Shown: piece by piece, positions 51,838-60,148 of the stretch
Numbering within the stretch: position 1 is the stretch's first letter
Layout: every line of letters begins with the position of its first letter
DNA from: Virgibacillus_O sediminis
GTDB lineage: Bacteria > Bacillota > Bacilli > Bacillales > Amphibacillaceae
Direction of reading: 5' to 3'
NCBI RefSeq assembly: GCF_042643265.1
Contig: NZ_JBHRRZ010000008.1
Location: forward strand, 67,147 to 131,146
Length of the DNA stretch: 64,000 bases
Notes under the pieces: model-generated
Told to the model about the DNA's origin: nothing
Database searches by the model: none
The model's input: only the letters and a program-made list of their open reading frames with translations
Translations under genes and position numbers: made by a program

Positions 51838-52234
51838 ATCCCGCCCTCTTTAAAAATATTTTTAAAAAATTACTTAACCATATTAGCTATTTAATCATAT
51901 CATTAGGAAGTATTAAGTCAACAATTCGTATGTAATTTTTACGAATTACATAAGTTGTTGGATAGCTATTATGTCCTATCAAGTACTTTATGAAAAAATA
52001 TTAGAAGGACACTTGATTTGTTTTGGTGCATTAAAGGTTTAAAAGAATAATACTGAGGTGGAGCTATTATCGAAGAAAAGAAAGGTATAATGTTTATAAA
52101 GATACTTCAAGCAAAGAAGAATGCGGATAAAATGCGTCAGAAAAAAATGGGAAATTTTACATAAACTATCAAATTAATCAATAAATGATATGATTAGTTC
52201 TATAAAATTTAATTATTTAGGAGAGGTTGGTAAA
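51838..52234. promoter_or_regulatory. Divergent control region of hsd operon and TIR gene
   Basis: Leftwards, a sigma-A promoter reads TTGACT (51916-51921) and TATGAT (51894-51899) with a 16-base spacer. Immediately upstream two inverted repeats interleave: AATTCGTA (51923) with TACGAATT (51940), and TATGTAATT (51929) with AATTACATA (51944). This is an operator-like arrangement over the -35 edge of the hsd promoter. The rest up to 52234 is AT-rich without a gene. Confidence 0.6.
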
Positions 52235-52975
52235 ATGGATTTTAAATATGATGTAACAGTCTCTTTTGCTGGTGAAGACAGGAATATAATCGAACCAATT
52301 GCTCTAGAATTGCATCGAAAAGGCGTTTCGATTTTCTATGACAAATTGGCACAATCAGACCTATGGGGAAAAGATCTGTATCAACATTTAGCAGAGGTAT
52401 ATAGCTCAAAAGCAAAATATTGCATAATTTTTGTATCCGCTCATTATCTAAAAAAAAGCTGGACAAAACACGAGCTAAAAAGTGCACAGTCTAGATCTTT
52501 TCAACAGGATCAAGAATATATATTGCCAATTAAATTAGATGACTCAGAAGTGCCAGGATTACCAATTACTTTAGGTTACTTAGACGCAAGACAAATGAAC
52601 ACAGAAGAATTACTAAAAATAATCTTAGATAAATTAGGATTTGAAAACAAGAAAAAAGATACTATTCTTTTTTGGAAAATTAGGAGCGTCATAAATGCAA
52701 ATGATCCTATGGATTTATTATCACTTGGAAGAGATATAGATGTTGGACCTCCTAGTGACGAATATGACCCCGAAATAGAAGAAATTTATGATATTTTACC
52801 TTTAGCAAAATCACCAGAAGAATTATCTGATGGGATAATTAGGATTTTCGCAAAGTATTTCTCAGTTGAGGACGCTCTTAGATTTCGCAATTATAGCAAG
52901 TTATCAGAAGAGATTTGGGAACTTAAAGATGGTAATAGTCTTGGAGGACTATATAATTATGGAAAGGGAATCTAA
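52235..52975 (+). CDS. TIR-domain protein with C-terminal DUF1871-like region
   Basis: 246 residues. The TIR domain (1-140) starts YDVTVSFAGEDR and has the presumed NADase glutamate E80 in SWTKHELKSA. The C-terminal 90 residues (DPMDLLSLGRDIDVGPPSDEYDPEIEEIYDIL) resemble the DUF1871/YugE group, as I recall it. TIR proteins of defence islands often destroy NAD or make cyclic ADP-ribose signals on infection; activity here is inferred. The start at 52235 follows AGGAGAGG; the ATG at 52190 has none. It is transcribed away from the hsd operon. Confidence 0.8.
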   Translation: MDFKYDVTVSFAGEDRNIIEPIALELHRKGVSIFYDKLAQSDLWGKDLYQHLAEVYSSKAKYCIIFVSAHYLKKSWTKHELKSAQSRSFQQDQEYILPIKLDDSEVPGLPITLGYLDARQMNTEELLKIILDKLGFENKKKDTILFWKIRSVINANDPMDLLSLGRDIDVGPPSDEYDPEIEEIYDILPLAKSPEELSDGIIRIFAKYFSVEDALRFRNYSKLSEEIWELKDGNSLGGLYNYGKGI

Positions 52976-53650
52976 GTATACGTTATTTTAATAATATAAC
53001 GTATACAATTCGGTTCCTTACAATCATAAAGTATCATAACTAAAGAGTTATGATACTAAGAATAGTAGGTTTTTATAGAAATTGGGCGTTCGAGAATAAG
53101 AAGCAAGAGTAAGTAGGTAGCGATAAAAAGTAGACCTATTTAACCCAGCAGCATCTAATATTCCCTGAAGACTATACTCCTTACTGTCATACACTTTAAA
53201 GGCCAATTCCAGCTTGGAATGGCTTTTTTGGTCGACCGCCTATTCTTCCTGAAATAATCTCGCATTCAAAATGGAGCTAGCCATCAAAGATGGTAAGCGG
53301 AGTTTTCCCATAAGCGTTGTTGCCAATGAGCTCATTATTTGATAGATATGAGGTTAATCCATACTCCTTATAAGTTAAGTCTTTAATTAAATCAACAAAA
53401 TGTCATGTTGTTAATTTTGTCGAGTGGATAGATGCAAACTTTGAAAGACTAGTTACATCCTGCGAAGATGTGAATTACACTATTACAAGACTTGATTTCG
53501 ATATGATATGGAATTTGTGCAAAAGAGTTTTATTATTCCAATTGATATTGAAACAGTATTTTGTAAATTATGTTATATTTTTAATATAAGGGCATTATGG
53601 AATTTCAGGTAGTAGTAAGAAAACAATATTTGAAGAGAGGTTGTGAGGAA
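52976..53650. other. Gap with tandem hairpins
   Basis: Three hairpins follow the TIR gene: 52976-53007 (GTATACGTTAT with ATAACGTATAC), 53031-53058 (AGTATCATAACT with AGTTATGATACT, perfect) and 53203-53230 (GCCAATTCCA with TGGAATGGC, then six T, a typical terminator). A frame after the last reads FGRPPILPE, recalling a recombinase tail, but is short. No gene is evident through 53650. Confidence 0.5.
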
Positions 53651-55012
53651 ATGTCGTTGAAACCTCTGGTTTTTGTAGCAATGCCATTTGGTAAGAAAAG
53701 TGATGATCGCACTACAATCGATTTTAATGCCATATATGAAGACGCGATTAAACCAGCTATAAGAGAATTTGAACAAGATTTAGAAGTAATACGAGCGGAT
53801 GAAGAAACAATAGGTGGATTTATACATGGGCCTATGTATGAGCGCCTATTGTTATCTGAAATTGTCATAGCTGATTTAACATTAGCAAATTCTAACGTTT
53901 TTTATGAGCTTGGGATCAGGCATACTGCTCGTCCAAAGTCTACTATATTGCTCTTCTCCAAAGATACTAGACTTCCTTTTGATGTTCTTCCATTGCGTGC
54001 AATCCCATATGAACTCACTACTAAGGGAGAATTAAGTGAAGAGGAATGTGAGCGGTTAAAAAAGGAAATTAAAAGTAGAATAGTTGAAGCATTGGCTGAA
54101 GGGAACCCTGATAGCCCACTATTCCAACTCATAAGTGATTTTCCAGGAGTAAAGATAAAGCACGATCAAGCAAACTCATTTAGAGAAAGATTATTTGAGA
54201 TTGAGAGCCTACACGAGAAACTAGCTGACCTTCGCCATTCAAAAGAGTCAGACACCTTAGAAAGAATAAAAGATATAGAAAGTCAACTAGGCCATTTAGA
54301 ATCCTCTTCATATGAATTATTATATGATCTTTTGATGTCTTATAGAAGTATTGAAAGCTGGGAAGATATGGTTCGTTTAATTGAACATTTTCCTCTTGAA
54401 TTAAGAGAAAGTATTAAAGTTCAGGAACAACTTGCTTTGGCTTTAAATAGAAGAAATAAAAGTCAAGATCGAGATAGAGCAATTAGAATATTAAATTCAA
54501 TATTAGAGAATTATGGAGATTCTTCTGAAACTCTAGGAATTTTAGGTAGAATTTATAAAGATAGGTATTTTGAAAAAAGTTCTACAGGAGACAACAGAGG
54601 AGCTAGGGGAGCACTAAAAGAAGCGATTAATTGTTATTATAAAGGATTTGAAGAAGATCCGCGCGATTATTACCCTGGTATTAATTTGTTAACCTTGTTG
54701 TTCATTCAAAATAGTGGAGATTCTAGAGAATGCTTTGATAAGTTAAAACCTCTAGTGAAATTTTCTTTAGAGAGACAAGGTGACTTAGAATCAACTAACT
54801 ATTGGGTTATAGCTTCTTTATTAGAGTTCGCATCGTTATGTAAAAACTGGAACCTTGCAAATGAAGCAGCAGATAAGATGTTAAATACCCCATATGGAAA
54901 TATGGAAATAAAAACGACATTAAATAATCTTAACTTTATTCTTAATGAATTAGAAGATAGAAATGAGGATACAACTCAATTGAAAGAAATAATAGATGAT
55001 TTAAGCAAATAA
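53651..55012 (+). CDS. TIR/deoxyribosyltransferase-like domain plus TPR/TRAFs-binding region
   Basis: 453 residues. Residues 1-150 form a Rossmann-like domain of the TIR/nucleoside-deoxyribosyltransferase kind: VFVAMPFG (7-14), GPMYERLLLSEIVIADLT and NSNVFYELGIRH with E86 in the catalytic place. The rest is helical repeats resembling the 'MAP3K TRAFs-binding' (DUF4071) region: IYKDRYFEKSS, AINCYYKGFEEDPRDYYPGINLLTLL. The same domain order occurs upstream of the kinase in animal ASK1-type kinases. A stress sensor that triggers a nucleotide- or NAD-consuming effector is plausible. GAGG precedes ATG 53651. It converges on a TIR gene. Confidence 0.75.
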   Translation: MSLKPLVFVAMPFGKKSDDRTTIDFNAIYEDAIKPAIREFEQDLEVIRADEETIGGFIHGPMYERLLLSEIVIADLTLANSNVFYELGIRHTARPKSTILLFSKDTRLPFDVLPLRAIPYELTTKGELSEEECERLKKEIKSRIVEALAEGNPDSPLFQLISDFPGVKIKHDQANSFRERLFEIESLHEKLADLRHSKESDTLERIKDIESQLGHLESSSYELLYDLLMSYRSIESWEDMVRLIEHFPLELRESIKVQEQLALALNRRNKSQDRDRAIRILNSILENYGDSSETLGILGRIYKDRYFEKSSTGDNRGARGALKEAINCYYKGFEEDPRDYYPGINLLTLLFIQNSGDSRECFDKLKPLVKFSLERQGDLESTNYWVIASLLEFASLCKNWNLANEAADKMLNTPYGNMEIKTTLNNLNFILNELEDRNEDTTQLKEIIDDLSK

Positions 55013-55040
55013 AAAGGGGACCCCCTTTTTATTTGCTTAA
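55001..55040. terminator. Shared palindromic terminator of two convergent genes
   Basis: A 19-bp perfect stem (55001-55019 with 55022-55040) has a two-base loop spacing and runs of A and T on either side of GGGG/CCCC. It contains the stop codons of both convergent genes (55010-55012 on plus; 55037-55039 on minus) and can end transcription in both directions. Confidence 0.75.
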
Positions 55041-55459
55041 AGTGAATGTCTTCTAATTGAACTAACTATAGAGCTTGTTGACCAACCTACTAACTCATCA
55101 GCTTTTTCTTGAATTTCCATAGGTGTCCTTTTTTGACCTCTTGGTTTAATCGCTACAATGGGTTTATTTTTATCTTCAGCTATTTCTATTTCCTTTAAGA
55201 TCCACTTACTATGACTATAATACATTCCAGATATTATCAAGACGATATTTGTTCCGGATATTTGTTCCTCTAGTTCTTTTTCTAATTCTGCATCTGTCGC
55301 AGTATCCAAAGAATCATGTTCTGGGACACTATGATTACTCCATTTAAACCTTGGCGCTTTATCAAGCATTTCTTCTAACTTGTAATATGAGTCGTTGTGT
55401 CCCCAAGCATGACTAATAAAACACCTATAGTTCTTCAAAGCGGAATTTGTAGAGTACAT
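55037..55459 (-). CDS. Standalone TIR-like protein (MTH538/DUF1863, ThsB-like type)
   Basis: 140 residues. It opens NYRCFISHAWGHNDSYYKLEEMLDKAPRFKWSNHS, with the second motif IVLIISGMYYSHSKWILKEIEIA including W86 and E90, then IVAIKPRG. This is the MTH538 TIR-like group, to which Thoeris ThsB sensors belong. It might make a signal nucleotide for the convergent TIR/TPR protein; only context suggests this. The start at 55459 follows GGGGGG; an ATG 15 codons earlier has no site. Confidence 0.78.
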   Translation of the reverse strand: MYSTNSALKNYRCFISHAWGHNDSYYKLEEMLDKAPRFKWSNHSVPEHDSLDTATDAELEKELEEQISGTNIVLIISGMYYSHSKWILKEIEIAEDKNKPIVAIKPRGQKRTPMEIQEKADELVGWSTSSIVSSIRRHSL

Positions 55460-55863
55460 ATATAAAACCCCCCTATGCAAAGTGTAATATGAAAATAATT
55501 CCATATATTTAAGTGTAATACATTACAGAATATTTTAACAGAAATTATAGTCAGGCAAGTCTTTAAAATTCATAGAAGAGACTAATTTTTCTTGTTGCTC
55601 AAGTCTTTATCTAATAGTTGCATAGGGACGTAAATTCCAAAATTCCCCTTTTCAGAAACAAAACAGTCAATTTCTTAATTATTTTAGGATTCGCGTCAAC
55701 TTATAGAGAGGGAGGACGAATAAAATGATTGAGGATATCAGCTAATAATTATAGCTCCTTAAGTTGTAGAGAGAAACTTTGTTAAATAATAACTTTGCAC
55801 CATAACATTCTTAGTGATAACATAAGAACAAATGTTCTAATCACTTAGAAAGGTGGATGCATA
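55460..55863. promoter_or_regulatory. Region upstream of yolD with LexA box
   Basis: About 400 bases without a sizeable gene. A GGAGG site with ATG at about 55730 opens only a six-codon frame, perhaps the relic of a gene. AGAACAAATGTTCT at 55825-55838 has the GAAC-N4-GTTC core of Gram-positive LexA boxes and lies 26 bases before the yolD start, suggesting SOS induction. Confidence 0.6.
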
Positions 55864-56142
55864 ATGGGCCAACTAAACGATCGTGGAACCAAAAAGTGGA
55901 CTTCATTAATGATGCCGGAGCATATTCAGCTGTTAAATCAGATGTGGAAAGAGAAAGAATACAAAGAGAAACCCATTCTTGATGAGCAAAAGATGCAGGA
56001 TATCAACGCTCAACTGCAGCTGGCGATACATAATAACTTGACAGTTAACATTAAAAATAATGCCAACCGTGACTATGAAACGATTGCAGGTAAACTGCTG
56101 AAAATTGATTCGTTGGATAAACAAATCCAGTTAAATGAATGA
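55864..56142 (+). CDS. YolD-like protein
   Basis: 92 residues with the YolD signature NDRGTKKWTSLMMPEHIQLL and a C-terminal strand-rich part. YolD proteins are SOS-induced partners usually encoded before a Y-family DNA polymerase (UvrX or YqjW type). No polymerase gene follows here; a HEPN-like gene does. A LexA box precedes it and GAAAGGTGG serves as ribosome site. Confidence 0.85.
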   Translation: MGQLNDRGTKKWTSLMMPEHIQLLNQMWKEKEYKEKPILDEQKMQDINAQLQLAIHNNLTVNIKNNANRDYETIAGKLLKIDSLDKQIQLNE

Positions 56143-56320
56143 AGACCGAACCGTTATTCCCTTGGAGAGTAACTTTAGATATATCTATTGACTAGCGCCT
56201 CAATTGAAGGGTAAATTTTTGGATATAAGTGGTATTAGCAGCAGGAATACGTTTATTCCTGTCGAATATATATTTCTACTAGTACTATTTGCTTATAGAA
56301 CGAGTAAGGAGAATAGCCAC

Positions 56321-56740
56321 ATGGAAACTGAATACATGAAAGAAGCCTATGGCTTGCTGTTTGAGATTGAAACCGGGCTGAGTCAATACATTGAACAAAC
56401 AATGGAGGAAACCTATGGGATCGGCTGGCAGATACAGGCTCCTGTCACCATGAAATATAAACCCTATTCCAAACACTTCACTTCCTTTTATTACCACGAA
56501 CTTATCTCCATGCTGCGAGCTTACCCCTGTTTTGATGAACTTCCTAAAGATGTTTACCTCCAGCTGCTAAGAACCATTCCCCTCAGAAATAAAATTGCTC
56601 ATTGTAAGAGTATTAGTGATCCAGAAATGACACAATTACAAGATACTTACAAGTTGGCTATGGAATATATATGCTTTACGGGAGAAGTTACTGGTTATAC
56701 CACGGGCAAGGAATCAACCGTTTCTTGTCTACACTATTGA
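56321..56740 (+). CDS. HEPN-like protein
   Basis: 139 residues, largely helical, with the motif PLRNKIAHCKSIS carrying R89 and H94 (R-x4-H), typical of HEPN ribonucleases and their relatives, late in the chain. The N-terminal half is LLFEIETGLSQYIEQTMEETYG. Members act as toxins or RNA-binding defence parts; no obvious nucleotidyltransferase antitoxin is adjacent. AAGGAG favours the ATG at 56321 over an ATG-like start at 56204. It may be SOS-co-induced with yolD. Confidence 0.65.
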   Translation: METEYMKEAYGLLFEIETGLSQYIEQTMEETYGIGWQIQAPVTMKYKPYSKHFTSFYYHELISMLRAYPCFDELPKDVYLQLLRTIPLRNKIAHCKSISDPEMTQLQDTYKLAMEYICFTGEVTGYTTGKESTVSCLHY

Positions 56741-57096
56741 TGCTAGAGTATCGTAGCATTTTAGGGTTGAGTACAATTGTATTGAGGCTTTGAAATTACG
56801 TTTGATAATTTTTATGAAAAGTTTGATTAAACTTAAGCTGATAGCAGGATTTCATAAATTCAGCAATCGGGCCATATCTGGCTAACCTCATAATACGAAC
56901 GGGGGCAGGTTAGTTTAAGTGAAATGTTTTAGCTTGTTCAACAATCGGGCGAGATCGTTGAAGGTTATTAGAGATGTGTAGCCACATAACCAAATAACTT
57001 GTATCCATCACGACTACATGTATATTATTATATATAAAGGTTAAAGTACAATAAACTAGTGATTAATAAAGAAATTTAACAATGGAGGAATAGATA
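56741..57096. other. Gap between defence and second uptake regions
   Basis: 356 bases with no gene. Two short related segments, CAGCAATCGGGC (near 56861) and CAACAATCGGGC (near 56939), stand about 80 bases apart. ATGGAGGAATAG at the right edge is the ribosome site of the SDR gene. Confidence 0.4.
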
Positions 57097-57822
57097 GTGA
57101 GTAGGTTATCAGAGAAAGTAGTAATTATAACTGGAGCAGCAAGTGGTATGGGAGAAAGTTTCGCAAGATTGTTTGTAGAAGAAGGAGCAAAAGTTGTACT
57201 AACTGATATTAATGAAGAAAAGGGTCAAAAAGTAGCAGAGGAACTTGGAGAAAATGCACTTTTTGTTAAACACGATGTAGCTAATAAAGATGATTGGCAA
57301 GTAGTGGTTGACAAGACAGAGAATACATTTGGGCCGATTACTGGGCTTGTTAATAATGCCGGAATAGTGGGACCAAATGATATCCCGTTGGAAGATTTAA
57401 AAGATGAAGATTTTAATAATGTTATTGCCATTAATCAATACAGTGTTTTTAAGGGTATGCAAACTGTAGTAAAATCTATGAAAAAAGCTAATGGTGGGTC
57501 CATTGTAAATATTTCTTCGACTGCAGGTTTAGTTGGATCTGTAAATGTTACTCCATATGTTACAACAAAATTTGCAGTAACTGGCATGACTAAAGCCGCT
57601 GCACTTGAGTTTGCAGAATATAATATACGAGTTAATTCCGTACACCCTGGTGGAATTAAGACTAATATAGACGTATTCGATGCGGTTAAAAAAGCTACTC
57701 CATTAGGACGGATTGCGGAACCTGAAGAAGTTTCATATTTAATCTTATATTTAATTTCAGATGAATCAACATTCTCAACTGGCTCAGAATTTGTTGTAGA
57801 CGGTGGATTTACAGCTCAATAA
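57097..57822 (+). CDS. Short-chain dehydrogenase/reductase
   Basis: 241 residues. Classical SDR motifs: TGAASGMGESFA, NNAGIVGPN, NISSTAGLVG with catalytic Ser, and YVTTK with Tyr and Lys. LTDIN after the second strand (VVLTDI) indicates NAD preference. It oxidises or reduces an alcohol or hydroxy acid. GTG start after GGAGGAATAG. It stands apart from the TRAP genes by about 830 bases, but both point right. Confidence 0.88.
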   Translation: MSRLSEKVVIITGAASGMGESFARLFVEEGAKVVLTDINEEKGQKVAEELGENALFVKHDVANKDDWQVVVDKTENTFGPITGLVNNAGIVGPNDIPLEDLKDEDFNNVIAINQYSVFKGMQTVVKSMKKANGGSIVNISSTAGLVGSVNVTPYVTTKFAVTGMTKAAALEFAEYNIRVNSVHPGGIKTNIDVFDAVKKATPLGRIAEPEEVSYLILYLISDESTFSTGSEFVVDGGFTAQ

Positions 57823-57838
57823 TTTTAATAATATCTTC

Positions 57839-57872
57839 TCCCCCCCCATCATTCATTGAGGGGGGATTTTAT
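57839..57872 (+). terminator. Terminator after the SDR gene
   Basis: A run of C (57840s) pairs with GGGGGG around a loop of about 12 bases, then TTTTATT. Confidence 0.7.
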
Positions 57873-58652
57873 TGTGGCCCACTGTTGCACAATCTAGGTA
57901 GTTCAAATCAAATCCACCATACGGTTACTTTTCCTTCCAACAAAAGCCGGTTATACGTGACCATCAGTCTATCAAGGCCTCTTTTACTATTACTATTTAG
58001 ATATTGTATAGTGCAAAATAAAAGTAGTGAGAATTAGAAAAAAACCTTAGAACCCTGCAACTGTTATGAGTGAAGAAAAAAGGCTCGCCAGCCCAACCAA
58101 AAAAACCAAAAGTGCTTCTGAATATTGCTTTAACGTAGACCCAGTCGTGCCATCTTTTTGATTCACTTAGATAAAGTGTCCAAACAGGTCGTAGGCATAT
58201 TTTTGTTCTTGGAGCCTCTGTGGTAATAATTTTATGCAATAAACGGTAGCTAGGAGTTTGCCTGGCATGGAAGCCTATCATTACCACCTCTCCTTGTAAA
58301 GACTGTTTCTATACTTTTGTAGCAGGTCAATAATACTGGATCTCTTAATGGCAGAGATGAGTCAACATGAGGTCCTAGGTGGATCAATTTTTGGCACAGA
58401 TAGTCCATTTCAGTAGCAATATTCACTCAACAAAAACAGTTAATTTAACATTATCTCCCACCCTCTTGAATTTTTCCAATAGAATCTAACGAGAAGGATA
58501 CAATTATTTTAATTTTTTAATATCAGTGTATAGACAAAAGTCTAAATATAATTTATATTAGTAGCATGATGGTTGGACCATCAAACATCCAAGCGAGGGG
58601 TAAGTATTAGGAGTTGCGCGGCTCAAAAATAATAATAAGGGGGAAGTTAGAA
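57873..58652. other. 780-base gap upstream of the TRAP operon
   Basis: No convincing gene. A minus-strand frame at 57997-58287 has odd composition (VKAIFRSTFGFFGWAGEPFF) and no good ribosome site; it may be debris. The promoter for the TRAP genes should lie in 58500-58600, where TATAGACAAAAGTC and AT-rich stretches occur. Confidence 0.4.
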
Positions 58653-59642
58653 ATGAAAAAGGTATTTACAGTTTTAATGGTAAGCTTGTTTTTGGTTGTA
58701 AGCGCTTGCTCTGATGGGGCGTCAGGCGGGTCTGATAATGTTGAATTGAGTGTTGCTCATATATTTCCTGATAGTCATCCAGGAGGTATCTTTTTAGAAA
58801 AGTTAGCTGAGGAGTTGGATAGTGCTACAAATGGGGAAGTTACTCTACAAGTTAATCATAATGCTGTGTTAGGTAGTGAAGCGGATCAGATGGAACAAAT
58901 GCAGGCAGGGAACCTGGATATGGCTTTGTTTTATGCTACTTCTAATTTTCAAGCATTTGATCCTGCTTTGGCTGTTGAGGAACTACCTTTTATCTTTTCT
59001 GATGTTGCTCATGCAAGAAAGGCATATGAAGGAGAATATGGGGATAAAGTAAAAGAAATGGTAAAGGAATATGACTTTGAGATAATTTCCTACTGGGAAA
59101 ATGGTTTTAGACATTTCACTAATAATACACGGCCGATTTTCGAACCTAGTGATATGGATGGTATTAGGTTTAGGAGTTCAGAAATACCATTAAGATTAGA
59201 AATGTTTGATTTATTAGGGGCTAATGCTGTTTCTATGGGGTTTGATGAATTATTTACTGGATTACAACAAGGGACAGTAGATGGTCAAGAAAATCCGTTA
59301 GTAACTATTGACTCAGCCAATTTTGCTGAAGTGCAGCAGTATCTTTCGCTTTCTGGACACATATATAACTCAGCTCCTCTTACTATGAGTACCAACAGTT
59401 TATCCAAACTAACCGATGAACAGAAAGAAACTCTATTCTCTATAGCAGAAGAACTGAAAATTGAACAGCAAAATATGTTAGACGAAAGAAATGAAGAGCT
59501 TGAACAAAAGTTAACTGAACAGGGGATGGAAATAAATGAAACTAATAGAGAATCTTTCGTAGATGCTGTTCAACCATTATGGGATTCATTTGCTAAAGAA
59601 AATGGTGATGAGTTGATGAATCTTATAATTGATTCTGAATAG
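58653..59642 (+). CDS. TRAP solute-binding lipoprotein (second system)
   Basis: 329 residues. Lipobox VVSAC at the end of the signal segment. DctP motifs: LSVAHIFPDSHPGGIFLEKLAEEL, LGSEADQMEQMQAGNLDMALF, DMDGIRFRSSEIPLRLEM with the ligand arginine, and LQQGTVDGQENP. The GQENP ending is common in receptors for sugar acids and short organic acids. The start follows AGGGGGAAG. With the next two genes it forms a second importer; the ligand is unknown. Confidence 0.9.
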   Translation: MKKVFTVLMVSLFLVVSACSDGASGGSDNVELSVAHIFPDSHPGGIFLEKLAEELDSATNGEVTLQVNHNAVLGSEADQMEQMQAGNLDMALFYATSNFQAFDPALAVEELPFIFSDVAHARKAYEGEYGDKVKEMVKEYDFEIISYWENGFRHFTNNTRPIFEPSDMDGIRFRSSEIPLRLEMFDLLGANAVSMGFDELFTGLQQGTVDGQENPLVTIDSANFAEVQQYLSLSGHIYNSAPLTMSTNSLSKLTDEQKETLFSIAEELKIEQQNMLDERNEELEQKLTEQGMEINETNRESFVDAVQPLWDSFAKENGDELMNLIIDSE

Positions 59643-59656
59643 ATTGGGGCAATAAT

Positions 59657-60148
59657 ATGGATAACAAAATGTCAATATGGATTGAAAGATTAATAAATAT
59701 ACTAATTATCGTTATATTTGTATCTATGACAGTTATCGTGTTTACCCAAGTAGTATTAAGATATGTGTTTGATATGAATATTTCATGGGCCGATGAATTT
59801 TCAAGGTATGGTATGGTTTGGATTGCTTTTCTTGGTGCAACTATAGGCGTGAAGTATGGTGAACATACTAGAATTGACTTTTTTATTAAACTATTGCCTA
59901 AAAAGGGAAGGGTCTTCATTGAAATAACTAACAAGATTATCTCTGTAGTATTTCTGGGTGTCATTTCTTATTTCTCCGTTACATCGCTAGGAGATATGAT
60001 GACGATGATGACGCCATCGCTGCAAATCCCAACAGGTATTGTTCACCTAGTAATACCAATATGTGGTGGGTTAATGATTATATATCTAGTGCTTCAAGCA
60101 ATTGATATTTTTAGAAATAGGAATGAGAAGGGAGACCATTTCACATGA
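59657..60148 (+). CDS. TRAP small permease (second system)
   Basis: 163 residues, four hydrophobic segments, with RYVFDMNISWADEFSRYGMVWIAFLGATIGVKYGEHTRIDF, the DctQ signature. It starts 14 bases after the receptor gene and overlaps the large permease by four bases. Confidence 0.9.
   Translation: MDNKMSIWIERLINILIIVIFVSMTVIVFTQVVLRYVFDMNISWADEFSRYGMVWIAFLGATIGVKYGEHTRIDFFIKLLPKKGRVFIEITNKIISVVFLGVISYFSVTSLGDMMTMMTPSLQIPTGIVHLVIPICGGLMIIYLVLQAIDIFRNRNEKGDHFT

Noticed and set aside
57997..58287. Minus-strand 96-codon frame with aromatic-rich sequence
   Set aside because: Composition unlike a folded protein, no ribosome site; kept only as debris in the gap entry.
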